A model generated the notes under the pieces. The model was given only the letters and a program-made list of their open reading frames with translations. It did not search any database and had not been told where the DNA came from. A program made the translations under genes and the position numbers. This document shows, in pieces, positions 7,933-16,183 of a DNA stretch of 49,505 bases. Positions within the stretch are counted from its first letter, which is position 1; every line of letters begins with the position of its first letter. The DNA lies in contig SFBL01000045.1 of assembly GCA_007095785.1 (NCBI GenBank), forward strand, positions 1 through 49,505, read 5' to 3'. The stretch comes from Microcystis aeruginosa Ma_SC_T_19800800_S464. Its GTDB lineage: Bacteria > Cyanobacteriota > Cyanobacteriia > Cyanobacteriales > Microcystaceae.

Positions 7933-10287
7933 ATGCTTAATCTCATCTCCCTTCCAGAAATTCCCGCCGCTGCTTGGAAACGTCCTCTAGGCAAAGGTTG
8001 GGAAAAACCCTACAGCGTCCGCTACGCCAGCAATTTAGATGATGGTCCTTGGCATGGGATGCCCCTAGGAGGATTTGGGGCCGGTTGCATCGGACGTTCC
8101 CCCAAAGGTGACTTTAACCTCTGGCATCTGGACGGTGGTGAACACAGTTTTAATAGCCTTGCCGCCTGTCAATTTAGCATTTTTGAAGAAACAGAAGACG
8201 GAAGCGCCCAAGCCTACGCTATGGCGACGGAAAGCCCGACGGATGGAACATTATCGCGCTGGTCGTGGTATCCAGCCGAAAAGGGAACCTATTGGTCCCT
8301 TTATCCCCGCAGTTGGTACGAGTACAAAGATGTTTTTCAGGCTCAATTAATTTGCGAACAATTCTCACCGGTTTGGGCGCATAATTATCAAGAAAGTAGT
8401 TATCCTATAGCCCTATTTGAATGGACAGCCCATAATCCCACTGATAAACCAATTACTATTAGTATTATGCTGACTTGGCAAAATACAATCGGTTGGTTTA
8501 CTAACGCGATTAAATCCCCAGTGGTTAAGGTGAGAGATGATGGTAGTCCCGTCTATGAATATCAATCAAAATGGGGGGAAAGTGAGGGTAATTATAATCA
8601 ATGGATTGTCGATAATTTCCGCGTTGGCTGTCTGATGCGTCGGGATTACGAAAACCCCGGGGAAGGGGATGGACAGATGGCGATTGCCAGTATTACTAAT
8701 CCGAGTCTAGAGGTATTTTATCTGGGTAAATGGAATCCTGCGGGCGATGGGGGCGAAGTTTGGGATTATTTCGCCATGAATGGCTCTTTACCGGATATTG
8801 AGGACGAAACCCCCGCCCAAAAAGGGGAACAAACGGCCACGGCCATGGCGATTCGTTTTACCATTCGTCCGGGGAAAACTCGCAAAATTCCTTTTATTTT
8901 AGCTTGGGATTTACCTGTAACGGAATTTGCCCAAGGAATTAACTATTATCGTCGTTATACGGACTTTTTCGGTCGCAATGGTCAAAATGCTTGGGCGATG
9001 GTACGCACGGCTTTAAAACACGGCGACACATGGCGAGAAAATATTATTAACTGGCAAAAACCGATCCTAGAACGCAACGATCTCGCCGATTGGTTTAAAA
9101 TGGCTTTATTTAACGAATTATACCTCCTAACTGACGGCGGCACCCTCTGGACGGCAGCCACGGAACAGGATCCTATCGGTCAATTTGGAGTGTTAGAATG
9201 TATTGATTATCGTTGGTATGAAAGTCTGGATGTGCGTCTTTATGGTTCCTTTGGGTTATTGATGTTATGGCCGCGCTTAGAAAAGGCCGTCATGGAAGCT
9301 TTTGCCAGGGCAATTCCCACCCACGACGATACTCCCCGGATTATCGGTTATAACCAAGCTAGTGCCATTCGTAAGGCGAAAAATGCCACTCCCCACGATT
9401 TAGGCGCGCCCAATGAACACCCTTGGCAAAAGAGTAATTACACCAGTTATCAAGATTGTAATCTCTGGAAAGATTTAGGCAGTGATTTTGTTTTATTAGT
9501 CTATCGGGATTATTTATTAACGGGGGCTAAAGATGAGGATTTTCTGCGGGAATGTTGGCCGTCAATTGTTCTGACTTTGCAATATTTAAAAACTTTTGAC
9601 CTTGATAACGATGGCATCCCCGAAAATTCCGGCGCACCAGACCAAACCTTTGATGATTGGCGTTTACAGGGAATTAGTGCCTATTGTGGTGGTTTGTGGA
9701 TAGCGGCCCTAGAAGCGGCGCTTAAAATTGGGGCAATTCTTGGAGAAGATACGGCAATTTTTGCCAGTTGGTTACAGCAATCTCGCGCTATTTATCATCA
9801 GATTCTCTGGAATGGAGAATATTATAATTTAGATAGTGGCAGTGGTTCCGATGTGGTGATGACTGATCAATTATGTGGTCAATTTTATGCTCGTTTATTG
9901 AGTTTACCAGATGTGGTAGAAAATCAATACACGCAATCAGCGTTAAGTAAGATTTATGAAGCCTGTTTTCTCAAGTTTCATGGGGGAAAATTTGGGGCGG
10001 CTAATGGTTTAAAACCCGATGGTACTCCCGAAAATCCCGAGGCAACTCATCCCTTAGAAGTTTGGGTAGGAATTAATTTTGGGTTGGTGGCTTTTTTACT
10101 GCAAATGGGAATGGAAAAGCAAGGATGGCAAATTACGGAAGCGGTGGTGCGACAAGTTTATGAAAATGGCCTACAATTTCGCACCCCGGAAGCAATAACA
10201 TCGGTGGGAACTTTTCGCGCCTGTCATTATTTACGCGCCATGGCTATCTGGGCAATCTATGGGGTTTTGACGGAATTTCAAGGATAA
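7933..10287 (+). CDS. GH116 family glycosyl hydrolase (GBA2-like beta-glucosidase)
   Basis: A 784-aa enzyme related to human bile-acid beta-glucosidase GBA2 and bacterial GH116 beta-glucosidases. The N-terminal half (about residues 30-320) is the beta-sandwich domain and the C-terminal half an (alpha/alpha)6 barrel. The nucleophile region is LECIDYRWYESLDVRLYGSF starting at Leu421, with Glu422 the likely nucleophile; the acid/base lies in the PDQTFDDW motif (Asp570-Asp575). SAYCGGLW follows as in the family. No signal peptide is evident, so it is probably cytosolic. Substrate, perhaps a glucoside or glucosylated lipid, is not known. The start lies just past the octamer repeat, which occupies the usual promoter position. 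Confidence 0.92.
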   Translation: MLNLISLPEIPAAAWKRPLGKGWEKPYSVRYASNLDDGPWHGMPLGGFGAGCIGRSPKGDFNLWHLDGGEHSFNSLAACQFSIFEETEDGSAQAYAMATESPTDGTLSRWSWYPAEKGTYWSLYPRSWYEYKDVFQAQLICEQFSPVWAHNYQESSYPIALFEWTAHNPTDKPITISIMLTWQNTIGWFTNAIKSPVVKVRDDGSPVYEYQSKWGESEGNYNQWIVDNFRVGCLMRRDYENPGEGDGQMAIASITNPSLEVFYLGKWNPAGDGGEVWDYFAMNGSLPDIEDETPAQKGEQTATAMAIRFTIRPGKTRKIPFILAWDLPVTEFAQGINYYRRYTDFFGRNGQNAWAMVRTALKHGDTWRENIINWQKPILERNDLADWFKMALFNELYLLTDGGTLWTAATEQDPIGQFGVLECIDYRWYESLDVRLYGSFGLLMLWPRLEKAVMEAFARAIPTHDDTPRIIGYNQASAIRKAKNATPHDLGAPNEHPWQKSNYTSYQDCNLWKDLGSDFVLLVYRDYLLTGAKDEDFLRECWPSIVLTLQYLKTFDLDNDGIPENSGAPDQTFDDWRLQGISAYCGGLWIAALEAALKIGAILGEDTAIFASWLQQSRAIYHQILWNGEYYNLDSGSGSDVVMTDQLCGQFYARLLSLPDVVENQYTQSALSKIYEACFLKFHGGKFGAANGLKPDGTPENPEATHPLEVWVGINFGLVAFLLQMGMEKQGWQITEAVVRQVYENGLQFRTPEAITSVGTFRACHYLRAMAIWAIYGVLTEFQG

Positions 10288-10366
10288 GTTTTCTTGGAGA
10301 TATCTCTCTTTTCTCAACTTCAATTTACTCCTTAAGAGAATCGATTAATTTAGATAGTTAAGAGCT

Positions 10367-10463
10367 TATAGCGTTTCCCAATCTCATGAGGTACACCAAA
10401 ATCTTAACTCCTGACTCCTCAAAACCTAAGACTTTGTACCTCACAACTATGGGAATTGCTATA
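10367..10463. mobile_element. 97-bp MITE-like element
   Basis: The left end TATAGCGTTTCCCA...TGAGGTAC (10367-10394) pairs with the inverted right end GTACCTCA...GGGAATTGCTATA (10436-10463) at about three quarters of 28 positions. The interior contains CTCCTGACTCCTC. I recall this end sequence as common in Microcystis genomes. It occupies the 289-bp gap after the GH116 gene; the rest of that gap shows nothing clear. Confidence 0.6.
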
Positions 10464-10576
10464 TTTTATTGAGCAGTAATCGCAGGTAGTCCCGTGAGGG
10501 TATCACCGTCATGTGTAGAACTGTTGTAGAATCTAGATGAGAACAGATTTAAAGCGCAAAAATCCGCTTTAAAATA

Positions 10577-11593
10577 ATGGTTTTTCAGAGAGAAGACTAC
10601 AATCAATTCATCGGTTTATTGCAAAAAAATCCTGATTGGATTCCAGAACTGCGTAACTTGTTGTTATCTCAGGATTTCTTGGCTTTACCAGAGATTGTGA
10701 GAACTTTGGTGGAAACTCAGCAGAAAACCGAGTTAGCCATCCAAAATCTAATTCAAGCACAAGAGCGTACCGAATCCCGATTGGAGCGATTAGAGCAGGC
10801 CCAAGAGCGCACGGAAGCGCGACTCGACCATCTCGAAGCGATTGTCGAGCGACTAGCTCAGGCCCAAGAGCGCACTGAATCCCGACTCAACCATCTCGAA
10901 GCGATTGTCGAGCGACTAGCTCAGGCCCAAGAGCGCACTGAATCCCGACTCAACCATCTCGAAGCGATTGTCGAGCGACTAGCTCAGGCCCAAGAGCGCA
11001 CGGAAGCGCGACTCAACCATCTCGAAGCGATTGTCGAACGATTGGCTCAGGCCCAAGAGCGCACGGAATACCGACTCAACCATCTTGAAGAGATTGTCGA
11101 ACGACTAGCTAAGGCTCAGGAGCATAGCGAACAAAAGTTGAATCAACTTGACAATCAGGTTGCTTCTTTACGAGGACAGGCTTTGGAACAAAAGTATTGT
11201 CAGCGCGCTGCTGCTTATTTTGGACGTTTACTCAAAAAAGTCAGGGTGATTTCATCCGAGGTTCTTGCTGAGTCTCTCGAAGAGCTTCTCTCCCCAGAAG
11301 AGTTTCAAGATGCTTTATTGATTGATTTAGTAGTACAAGGAAGACCTCGCAATACTGAGGAAAGTTCGGAAATTTGGCTGGCGATTGAAGTTTCAACCGT
11401 AATAGACCGCAACGACGTTATCCGCTCTCGGCGCAGAGCCGATTTAATTCAACGACAAGGCATTCCTACTTTAGCTGTGGTAGCGGGAGAAGATTTGACT
11501 GAAGGCGCAGAAGCCCAAGCTAGTAGGGAAAAAGTGGCTGTTGTCCAAAATGGCAGCGTTAAGTTTTGGCAAGATGCGATCGCCTTATTATAA
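10577..11593 (+). CDS. Coiled-coil tandem-repeat protein with nuclease-like C-terminal domain
   Basis: A 338-aa protein in three parts: a helical head (1-55), a long coiled coil of 21-residue repeats (about 60-190, unit like RLAQAQERTESRLNHLEAIV), and a globular C-terminal domain (about 200-338) with LAIEVSTVIDRNDVIRSR and a GIPTLAVVAG strand. The last part resembles the PD-(D/E)xK-like tail of the cyanobacterial DUF3782 group, where IEVS would supply the catalytic glutamate. Three 21-aa units equal nine heptads, consistent with a coiled coil that can change length without frame loss. Start ATG follows a short AT-rich leader. Function unknown. Confidence 0.75.
   Translation: MVFQREDYNQFIGLLQKNPDWIPELRNLLLSQDFLALPEIVRTLVETQQKTELAIQNLIQAQERTESRLERLEQAQERTEARLDHLEAIVERLAQAQERTESRLNHLEAIVERLAQAQERTESRLNHLEAIVERLAQAQERTEARLNHLEAIVERLAQAQERTEYRLNHLEEIVERLAKAQEHSEQKLNQLDNQVASLRGQALEQKYCQRAAAYFGRLLKKVRVISSEVLAESLEELLSPEEFQDALLIDLVVQGRPRNTEESSEIWLAIEVSTVIDRNDVIRSRRRADLIQRQGIPTLAVVAGEDLTEGAEAQASREKVAVVQNGSVKFWQDAIALL
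10796..11110 (+). repeat. In-frame 63-bp tandem repeat (five units)
   Basis: CAGGCCCAAGAGCGCA recurs at 10796, 10859, 10922, 10985 and 11048, an exact 63-bp period, with degenerate half-units before and after. Units two and three are nearly identical in DNA, showing recent duplication. Each unit encodes 21 residues of coiled coil. Confidence 0.95.
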
Positions 11594-11820
11594 TTCTGAG
11601 GGCGATGAGGGGGTGAAACTCAAAAAAAGACAGTCGGTGACATTATCTTTTGGTGATTTGTCAACTGGGAGGTCAACAAACCATTGATTTATTTATATAA
11701 ATAAGATTGATTTTATCTATCAACATCCTCTTGAAAACTAGCTGGACAAATTGTAAAATATCTGCGTTAATTAATTTATTTCAAGATCCATGGCCACCAA
11801 ATCACCAAAATTAATCGAGT

Positions 11821-11843
11821 CATTGCGGTCATAGACCGCAATG
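11821..11843. repeat. Perfect hairpin covering the start codon of the PEP-CTERM gene
   Basis: CATTGCGGTC (11821-11830) and GACCGCAATG (11834-11843) form a perfect 10-bp stem with the 3-nt loop ATA. The TAG formed at the loop stops the frame opening at ATG 11790; the 3' arm ends with the ATG at 11841. Confidence 0.85.
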
Positions 11844-12380
11844 ACTGTTGCTACTGCCAGCCTCACCCTAGTTGCTGCTTCTAGCGCTAGTGCTGCAACA
11901 GTGTTCGGTTTCCAAAACCAGTACGCCCCCAGTAATTGGACATTAACTAATGACAATGCCAACGGTTCCGTCAATACCAGCGACGCTCCTGCTTCCATCA
12001 GCCTGACTGCGGGGAACAATGAGTCTTCCTTACAGGGAACCACATCCTACACCATTACTGCGGCTGCATCGGGGACGGTGAAGTTTCATTGGCTCTTCTT
12101 CGATCCCGCTTTTGCGAATAACTTTGGCTATCTGCTCAACGGCAACTTCAATTTACTGGCTGAGAGCGGGACATCGACGTTTAATGTATCGGCTGGCGAC
12201 AGCTTTGGCTTCAGGGTTGTTACAGGCAACACCACAGGACTTGGCACCGGGGCGATTTCCAACTTTGAGGCTCCTGCACCAACTCCAACGCCAGTAAGTG
12301 TTCCCGAATCCTCATCTGTGCTGGGTTTGCTGGCGCTGGGAGGGTTAGGTATTGGACTCAAGTGCCGCAAACGTAAATAA
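11841..12380 (+). CDS. PEP-CTERM sorting domain protein with interrupted signal peptide
   Basis: Exported protein of about 179 aa with a C-terminal PEP-CTERM tail: VPESSSVLGLLALGG followed by a hydrophobic run and the basic end KCRKRK, the signal handled by exosortase. The middle part is a beta-rich, Ser/Thr/Asn-rich domain with no known fold. The frame from ATG 11841 starts MTVATASLTLVAASSASA, a hydrophobic core and AxA site but without the positive n-region. The missing n-region (MATKSPKLIESLRS) lies just upstream in the same frame from ATG 11790, cut off by TAG at 11832. The gene may be impaired or a recent pseudogene. Confidence 0.75.
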   Translation: MTVATASLTLVAASSASAATVFGFQNQYAPSNWTLTNDNANGSVNTSDAPASISLTAGNNESSLQGTTSYTITAAASGTVKFHWLFFDPAFANNFGYLLNGNFNLLAESGTSTFNVSAGDSFGFRVVTGNTTGLGTGAISNFEAPAPTPTPVSVPESSSVLGLLALGGLGIGLKCRKRK

Positions 12381-12473
12381 TTCAGTAGGATTGGGGGGTT
12401 AGGTCATTTAAATCTGTATTGAGAATGAAACAGCCCTAACCCTACAAGGGGGGCATCTGATAATTTTTAACGC

Positions 12474-12878
12474 CTACCTACTTAAAAATAAACTTGAGTC
12501 AACGTGAAAAAACTGTCCTAACTTTACAGCTTGTTTTTCTGTTATTATTTGTTGACCGATAAGAATATCAGAAACTATTTTTTTTGAACCTAGTATATCT
12601 GATAAATCTTTTTCTTGTAAATTGTTAGCTTGCATGAGTTCCCAGAGTATTGAATGGGGTTCTGATTCTTCAATGGGATAATTCTCTTGTTCGTATTTTT
12701 CGATTAAAGTCAAGAGTAAATTTAACAAAGTGGTTTCTTCTAGACTGCGATTTTCTCGATGAGATAAGGCCTCAGCTAGGTTAATAGCCTGTTCGTTTTC
12801 TGCATCGTTTTCTATTACTTTTGGTAGATACTCGGCTAGTAACCTTCCGTAGGTATCACGGTTTAAAGTAAGGGTCAT
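12474..12878 (-). CDS. HigA-like antitoxin (HTH domain)
   Basis: Begins MTLTLNRDTYGRLLAEYLPK, typical of HigA-type antitoxins encoded after HigB. The C-terminal half has a helix-turn-helix like region (LWELMQANNLQEKDLSDILG ... IITEKQAVKLGQFFHV) expected to bind the operon promoter. The start at 12878 follows an acceptable GAGTGG; in-frame ATGs at 12899 and 12890 are possible. The gene overlaps the end of the toxin gene by 23 bp, as is common in toxin-first modules. Expected to neutralise the toxin and repress the pair. Confidence 0.85.
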   Translation of the reverse strand: MTLTLNRDTYGRLLAEYLPKVIENDAENEQAINLAEALSHRENRSLEETTLLNLLLTLIEKYEQENYPIEESEPHSILWELMQANNLQEKDLSDILGSKKIVSDILIGQQIITEKQAVKLGQFFHVDSSLFLSR

Positions 12879-13161
12879 TTTTCCACTCATCTTTGTCATA
12901 CTCCGCGTGAGTCAAAATGTACTTGATGTAAATTACTTGGTCTTTGTAAACGATATCTACAATTAGACGATAGCGATTACCTTTGATATTAAAGACCGTG
13001 AAATTACCAACAGCTTCCGCTTGAGAATACACAGCTTGAACTTCAGCCAGGTTTTTCCACTCTGCTTTACTAGCAATTTTATACCAAGTATTAATGGCAT
13101 TAACAGCATCGGCGTGTTTTCTGGAAAATCGCCGCAGTTGTTTACGGCTGATGATGTGCAT
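12856..13161 (-). CDS. HigB-like toxin, RelE superfamily mRNA interferase
   Basis: A 101-aa basic protein with the HigB pattern: MHIISRKQLRRF at the start, INTWYKIASKAEW, then FNIKGNRYRLIVDIVYKDQVIYIKYI and a closing THAEYDKDEW. In this family it cleaves mRNA during translation. It precedes and overlaps the antitoxin gene on the minus strand, the reversed toxin-antitoxin order of higBA. Complete and apparently intact. Confidence 0.9.
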   Translation of the reverse strand: MHIISRKQLRRFSRKHADAVNAINTWYKIASKAEWKNLAEVQAVYSQAEAVGNFTVFNIKGNRYRLIVDIVYKDQVIYIKYILTHAEYDKDEWKNDPYFKP

Positions 13162-13280
13162 ATTCTTATTGATTTAGAATAGCTATTGTATTCTAGTTTA
13201 TCATAGCCTTATTTGCGCCACCAACCCGAAAACCAGCGCCACAAGCGACGTAAGGGACTTGCGCTTTGATAATGTTAGTA

Positions 13281-13520
13281 TCACACAGGAAGGTCATTTA
13301 AGCTTTTTGCAAATGTATGAGAACGATCTTGGCGAGTAGGAACTTCTATAGTATAGTTTTCTTCAGCACAAATTTGTCGCAATTCTGCTAAAGCTTGGGA
13401 TAGGTTATCAAAATTTGTTTGAGTTTCATGGGCAGCTAATTTCTTCTCTAAGAGCAATCTTTCTTCTTTAGAAATGGATTGGATAATTTGGACGAGAGAT
13501 TCAATCAATTTGGCATTCAT
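13281..13520 (-). CDS. Small 79-aa protein, possible orphan antitoxin
   Basis: Starts MNAKLIESLVQIIQSISKEERLLLEKKL (helix-rich, charged) and ends with a flexible VPTRQDRSHTFAKSLNDLPV tail. Small cyanobacterial proteins with this opening often lie next to toxin genes, but no toxin follows directly here; the HigB gene lies 120 bp downstream on the same strand. Could be an orphan antitoxin or the remnant of a pair. No domain recognised with certainty. Confidence 0.55.
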   Translation of the reverse strand: MNAKLIESLVQIIQSISKEERLLLEKKLAAHETQTNFDNLSQALAELRQICAEENYTIEVPTRQDRSHTFAKSLNDLPV

Positions 13521-13595
13521 GGTTTTTTCCTATTTCCACTCATATTTCTGTTCCCCAAAACGAAAAGATAACTGCTGTATTTAAATGGTTACAGT

Positions 13596-15563
13596 TTATT
13601 TTAAATAAATCAAGAGATTTAACCCCGGAATCGTGCGCGAAAGAGTCCAGATAAGGAGAGTGATATAAAAGATGCCGATACCCCATTGATACCAAACTAA
13701 AAAAGAAATGATAGCGGGTAATTCTCGATCGCGAACTCGCCAATCATTAAAGCCTAATTTTAGCAAATTATTGAGACTTAAATCGTAATAATTTAACCAA
13801 TTCCAACGCTTTTGCCAAGGAATAGGAGTATAACGATCGCGAAAGAGGGGAAATTCGGGAACTACGGGTAAACGGGTGATTAATAAGCGTAATTGTCGCA
13901 TACTACCATCTTGCAGGAAATAGGAACTATCCATTAAATCGTGATAGCGTCCCCGACGATAAAGTTCGATAATTAAAATTAGGGGTAAGGGGACAAGAAT
14001 TAGGGCAATAGCTGTTAAAGTTAGTAGGGGACGACTGGCAGATTGCAGGATATTAAACACACCGGAAAGGGTGAGAATAATATAGCTAGTTACCATACAA
14101 AAGATTTCATAACTATTAGGAATTACTGGTTTAGGAGTGAGACGACGCACGCGATCGATTAACCAAAATAAACAGCCAAAATAGGCAAAAATTATGATTC
14201 CTGTGCCGAAAACTAAACTAAAATTTGTACCATCTTGACTTAAGAGTAATAGTAAAGTAAGGAAAGAAGTATGCAGAAAATCAGCTACCCAAGTGAGGTT
14301 AATTAGGCGAATAAATGAGATATTATTTAGTTTTTGTTTTAACTGTTGTAATCGCAATTTTTCGGTTTTGTATTCAATTTGATTAGCATCGGCAATTTGT
14401 TCTAGGGAGCGAAAATTACGAACTAAATTTCTTAAAACTGTTTCATTTCCTGCTAGGGTTGGTAAATAAATTGCTTGACCAATTACTCCTCTATCTCCCA
14501 GGATTTTCGCTTTATCGGAATCAAAAGCTAATCCTGATACACTCAAATAACTATTTTTACTAAAAGTGGAATTGCTAAAATCTACCTGATCTAAAAGTTT
14601 CACATCTTGAAAACTAACCACACCATTAAAATAGCTAGACCGGAAAGCACCTGATTTTTCAAAAGTGGCATTTCTAAAGGTTAATAAACTTAAAAATCTA
14701 CTCTTAGAAAATAGCGGACGATCTCGCCATTGACTTTGGGAAAAATTGGCTTCTTTTTCCCAGAAAGTACGGGTAAAATCTGCGGTTTTATCGTATTTGG
14801 TTTGATCAAAATAAGCTTCTGCCGTAAAATGACTGCCATGGAAGTTAGTAATACTTTTAAAATGTGCGCTGCGAAAAATAGCTTTATTTAAAAATTGACT
14901 TTGACTAAAATTTACATCTCCCATAAAAGTAGCTTTGGTAAATTTCGCTACCCTCGCAAAACGGGATTCTAACCAAGTACTTTCACGACTAAATTTTGCT
15001 GCCATTGCTTCGACAATTTGCAGAAAAAAGGTCTTAGAAAAGTCCACTTCTCCCATAAATACGGTTCCCTGCAACTTCACCGGTCCACGAAACACTGTGA
15101 CATTAAAAACCGGTTCATCGCTATCGAATAAAAAATTTTCATCCTGTTGTAATAACTGTTCTTCCGTGGGTGATAATAAGGTAGCGAGAGCTACTTTTGT
15201 TAAAGGAGTCGGTAAACCCAGACGGGAAGCGATAAAATTGCCTTGAATTAAGGAATTACTAAAATCTAAACCTAGGGGTTGTTTAGCGCGATTAATTTGA
15301 CCTTGAATCTGTTGATAAAATTGTTCTTGCAGTTCTTTATTTTCATCGCGGATATCGATAACTAAATTGGCTAAATCGATAGTAGTCATCCCTTCTTTAA
15401 GGACGGGTGTGCTTAAACGTTCCTGCAATAAAGTTACTGTTAAAGGAACTCTATCCACTACTGCCAAACTAGGGAGAGAATGTAAACAGAAAAACAGAAA
15501 AAAAATAATTAGTAACCAGCAGCCTTTCAACAACGCACCCACGACAGTTATTTTCCTAAACAA
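13596..15563 (-). CDS. Pentapeptide-repeat membrane protein
   Basis: A 655-aa protein. An N-terminal hydrophobic segment (about residues 8-30) acts as signal or anchor. Residues about 150-340 show F-centred pentapeptide-like repeats (ANFSQSQ, ATFEKSGAF, VDFSNSTF), which form a right-handed beta-helix. The C-terminal third has four or five membrane segments (about 415-520 and 630-650). It overlaps the upstream DUF2103 gene by 16 bp, so the two are likely co-transcribed. Probably displays the helix on the outer face of the membrane; role unknown. Confidence 0.8.
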   Translation of the reverse strand: MFRKITVVGALLKGCWLLIIFFLFFCLHSLPSLAVVDRVPLTVTLLQERLSTPVLKEGMTTIDLANLVIDIRDENKELQEQFYQQIQGQINRAKQPLGLDFSNSLIQGNFIASRLGLPTPLTKVALATLLSPTEEQLLQQDENFLFDSDEPVFNVTVFRGPVKLQGTVFMGEVDFSKTFFLQIVEAMAAKFSRESTWLESRFARVAKFTKATFMGDVNFSQSQFLNKAIFRSAHFKSITNFHGSHFTAEAYFDQTKYDKTADFTRTFWEKEANFSQSQWRDRPLFSKSRFLSLLTFRNATFEKSGAFRSSYFNGVVSFQDVKLLDQVDFSNSTFSKNSYLSVSGLAFDSDKAKILGDRGVIGQAIYLPTLAGNETVLRNLVRNFRSLEQIADANQIEYKTEKLRLQQLKQKLNNISFIRLINLTWVADFLHTSFLTLLLLLSQDGTNFSLVFGTGIIIFAYFGCLFWLIDRVRRLTPKPVIPNSYEIFCMVTSYIILTLSGVFNILQSASRPLLTLTAIALILVPLPLILIIELYRRGRYHDLMDSSYFLQDGSMRQLRLLITRLPVVPEFPLFRDRYTPIPWQKRWNWLNYYDLSLNNLLKLGFNDWRVRDRELPAIISFLVWYQWGIGIFYITLLIWTLSRTIPGLNLLIYLK

Positions 15564-15832
15564 GCTTGGATAGCCATTTCTAAGTCATGTTGGTTTAAAT
15601 CGGTGATAACAAAGACTTCCTGCACACTTTTTCCTGTCCTCGCAATCACCTTAAAACCACCACGAATCGGCACTGAAATCCGCAATTGTAACCGCGGACA
15701 ATGACCTTTTGAGCGAGAAAGTACCCCCGGGGTGACAGTGGTGATTCCTTCATAGGTAATTAACTTTTCTAATACCGCAATTAACCCCGGGATATGAGTA
15801 GAATGATTCCAAACTAAGCGACCATTATTCAT
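15548..15832 (-). CDS. DUF2103 family (putative metal-binding) protein
   Basis: A 94-aa protein fitting the cyanobacterial DUF2103 family. It contains NHSTHIPGL near the start and RSKGHCPRLQLRIS, supplying His and Cys that could bind a metal, and a basic GGFKVIARTGKSVQEVFV segment. It begins 2 bp after the clpS stop and overlaps the next gene, so it is the middle gene of a three-gene minus-strand operon. Function unknown. Confidence 0.8.
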   Translation of the reverse strand: MNNGRLVWNHSTHIPGLIAVLEKLITYEGITTVTPGVLSRSKGHCPRLQLRISVPIRGGFKVIARTGKSVQEVFVITDLNQHDLEMAIQACLGK

Positions 15833-15834
15833 AA

Positions 15835-16128
15835 TTAGGCGGCCTCTAGGGGAGCCATGGTTAATCCTTCCCGTCGCAATTGTTGGTGATAAAGTTCCGC
15901 TTGTTCCTGGGGACCGGTCCAGACAATTGCCTGTCCTTGGTAGTGAACTTGATTAGTTAATTCCCAAGCTCGATCGGTGGTCATATCCGGGATATATTTA
16001 ATTAAACAATTGGCCACATGATCGAAGGTGTTAAAGTCATCGTTGAGAACAATAACTTTATAGTTGGGATAAGTCTTTTTGACAACTTGGGTGGACTTAT
16101 CTAAGGTGGTACTGGGTGCGCTGGCCAT
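15835..16128 (-). CDS. clpS: ATP-dependent Clp protease adaptor ClpS
   Basis: A 97-aa N-degron adaptor for ClpAP/ClpCP. The core YKVIVLNDDFNTFDHV (residues 23-38) carries the NDD(Y/F)xxxxHV substrate-binding motif, followed by GQAIVWTGPQEQAELYHQQL. The N-terminal flexible tail needed for delivery is present. It leads a tight operon with DUF2103 and the pentapeptide protein. Cyanobacteria often have two ClpS paralogues; which one this is cannot be told. Confidence 0.93.
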   Translation of the reverse strand: MASAPSTTLDKSTQVVKKTYPNYKVIVLNDDFNTFDHVANCLIKYIPDMTTDRAWELTNQVHYQGQAIVWTGPQEQAELYHQQLRREGLTMAPLEAA

Positions 16129-16183
16129 AAAAGTTACAATAGGTCAAGGTTTTTGCGGTTAAATTCGAGCATTTTGACAACAA

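Noticed and set aside
7638-7940. Several long frames on both strands
   Set aside because: They consist only of translated octamer/heptamer repeats.
10796-11110. Regular repeat taken as CRISPR
   Set aside because: Units are adjacent without spacers, at 63 bp, and in frame with a coding gene.
11689-11704. 16-bp AT palindrome
   Set aside because: Made only of A and T in an AT-rich region, so expected by chance.
12396-12442. GGGTTAGG/CCTAACCC pair as terminator between PEP-CTERM gene and higA
   Set aside because: The 31-bp loop is too long for a simple terminator and there is no T-run.
13209-13271. Short frame ending LRRLWRWFSGWWRK on the minus strand
   Set aside because: Only 21 codons with no start; looks like a gene end but cannot be supported.
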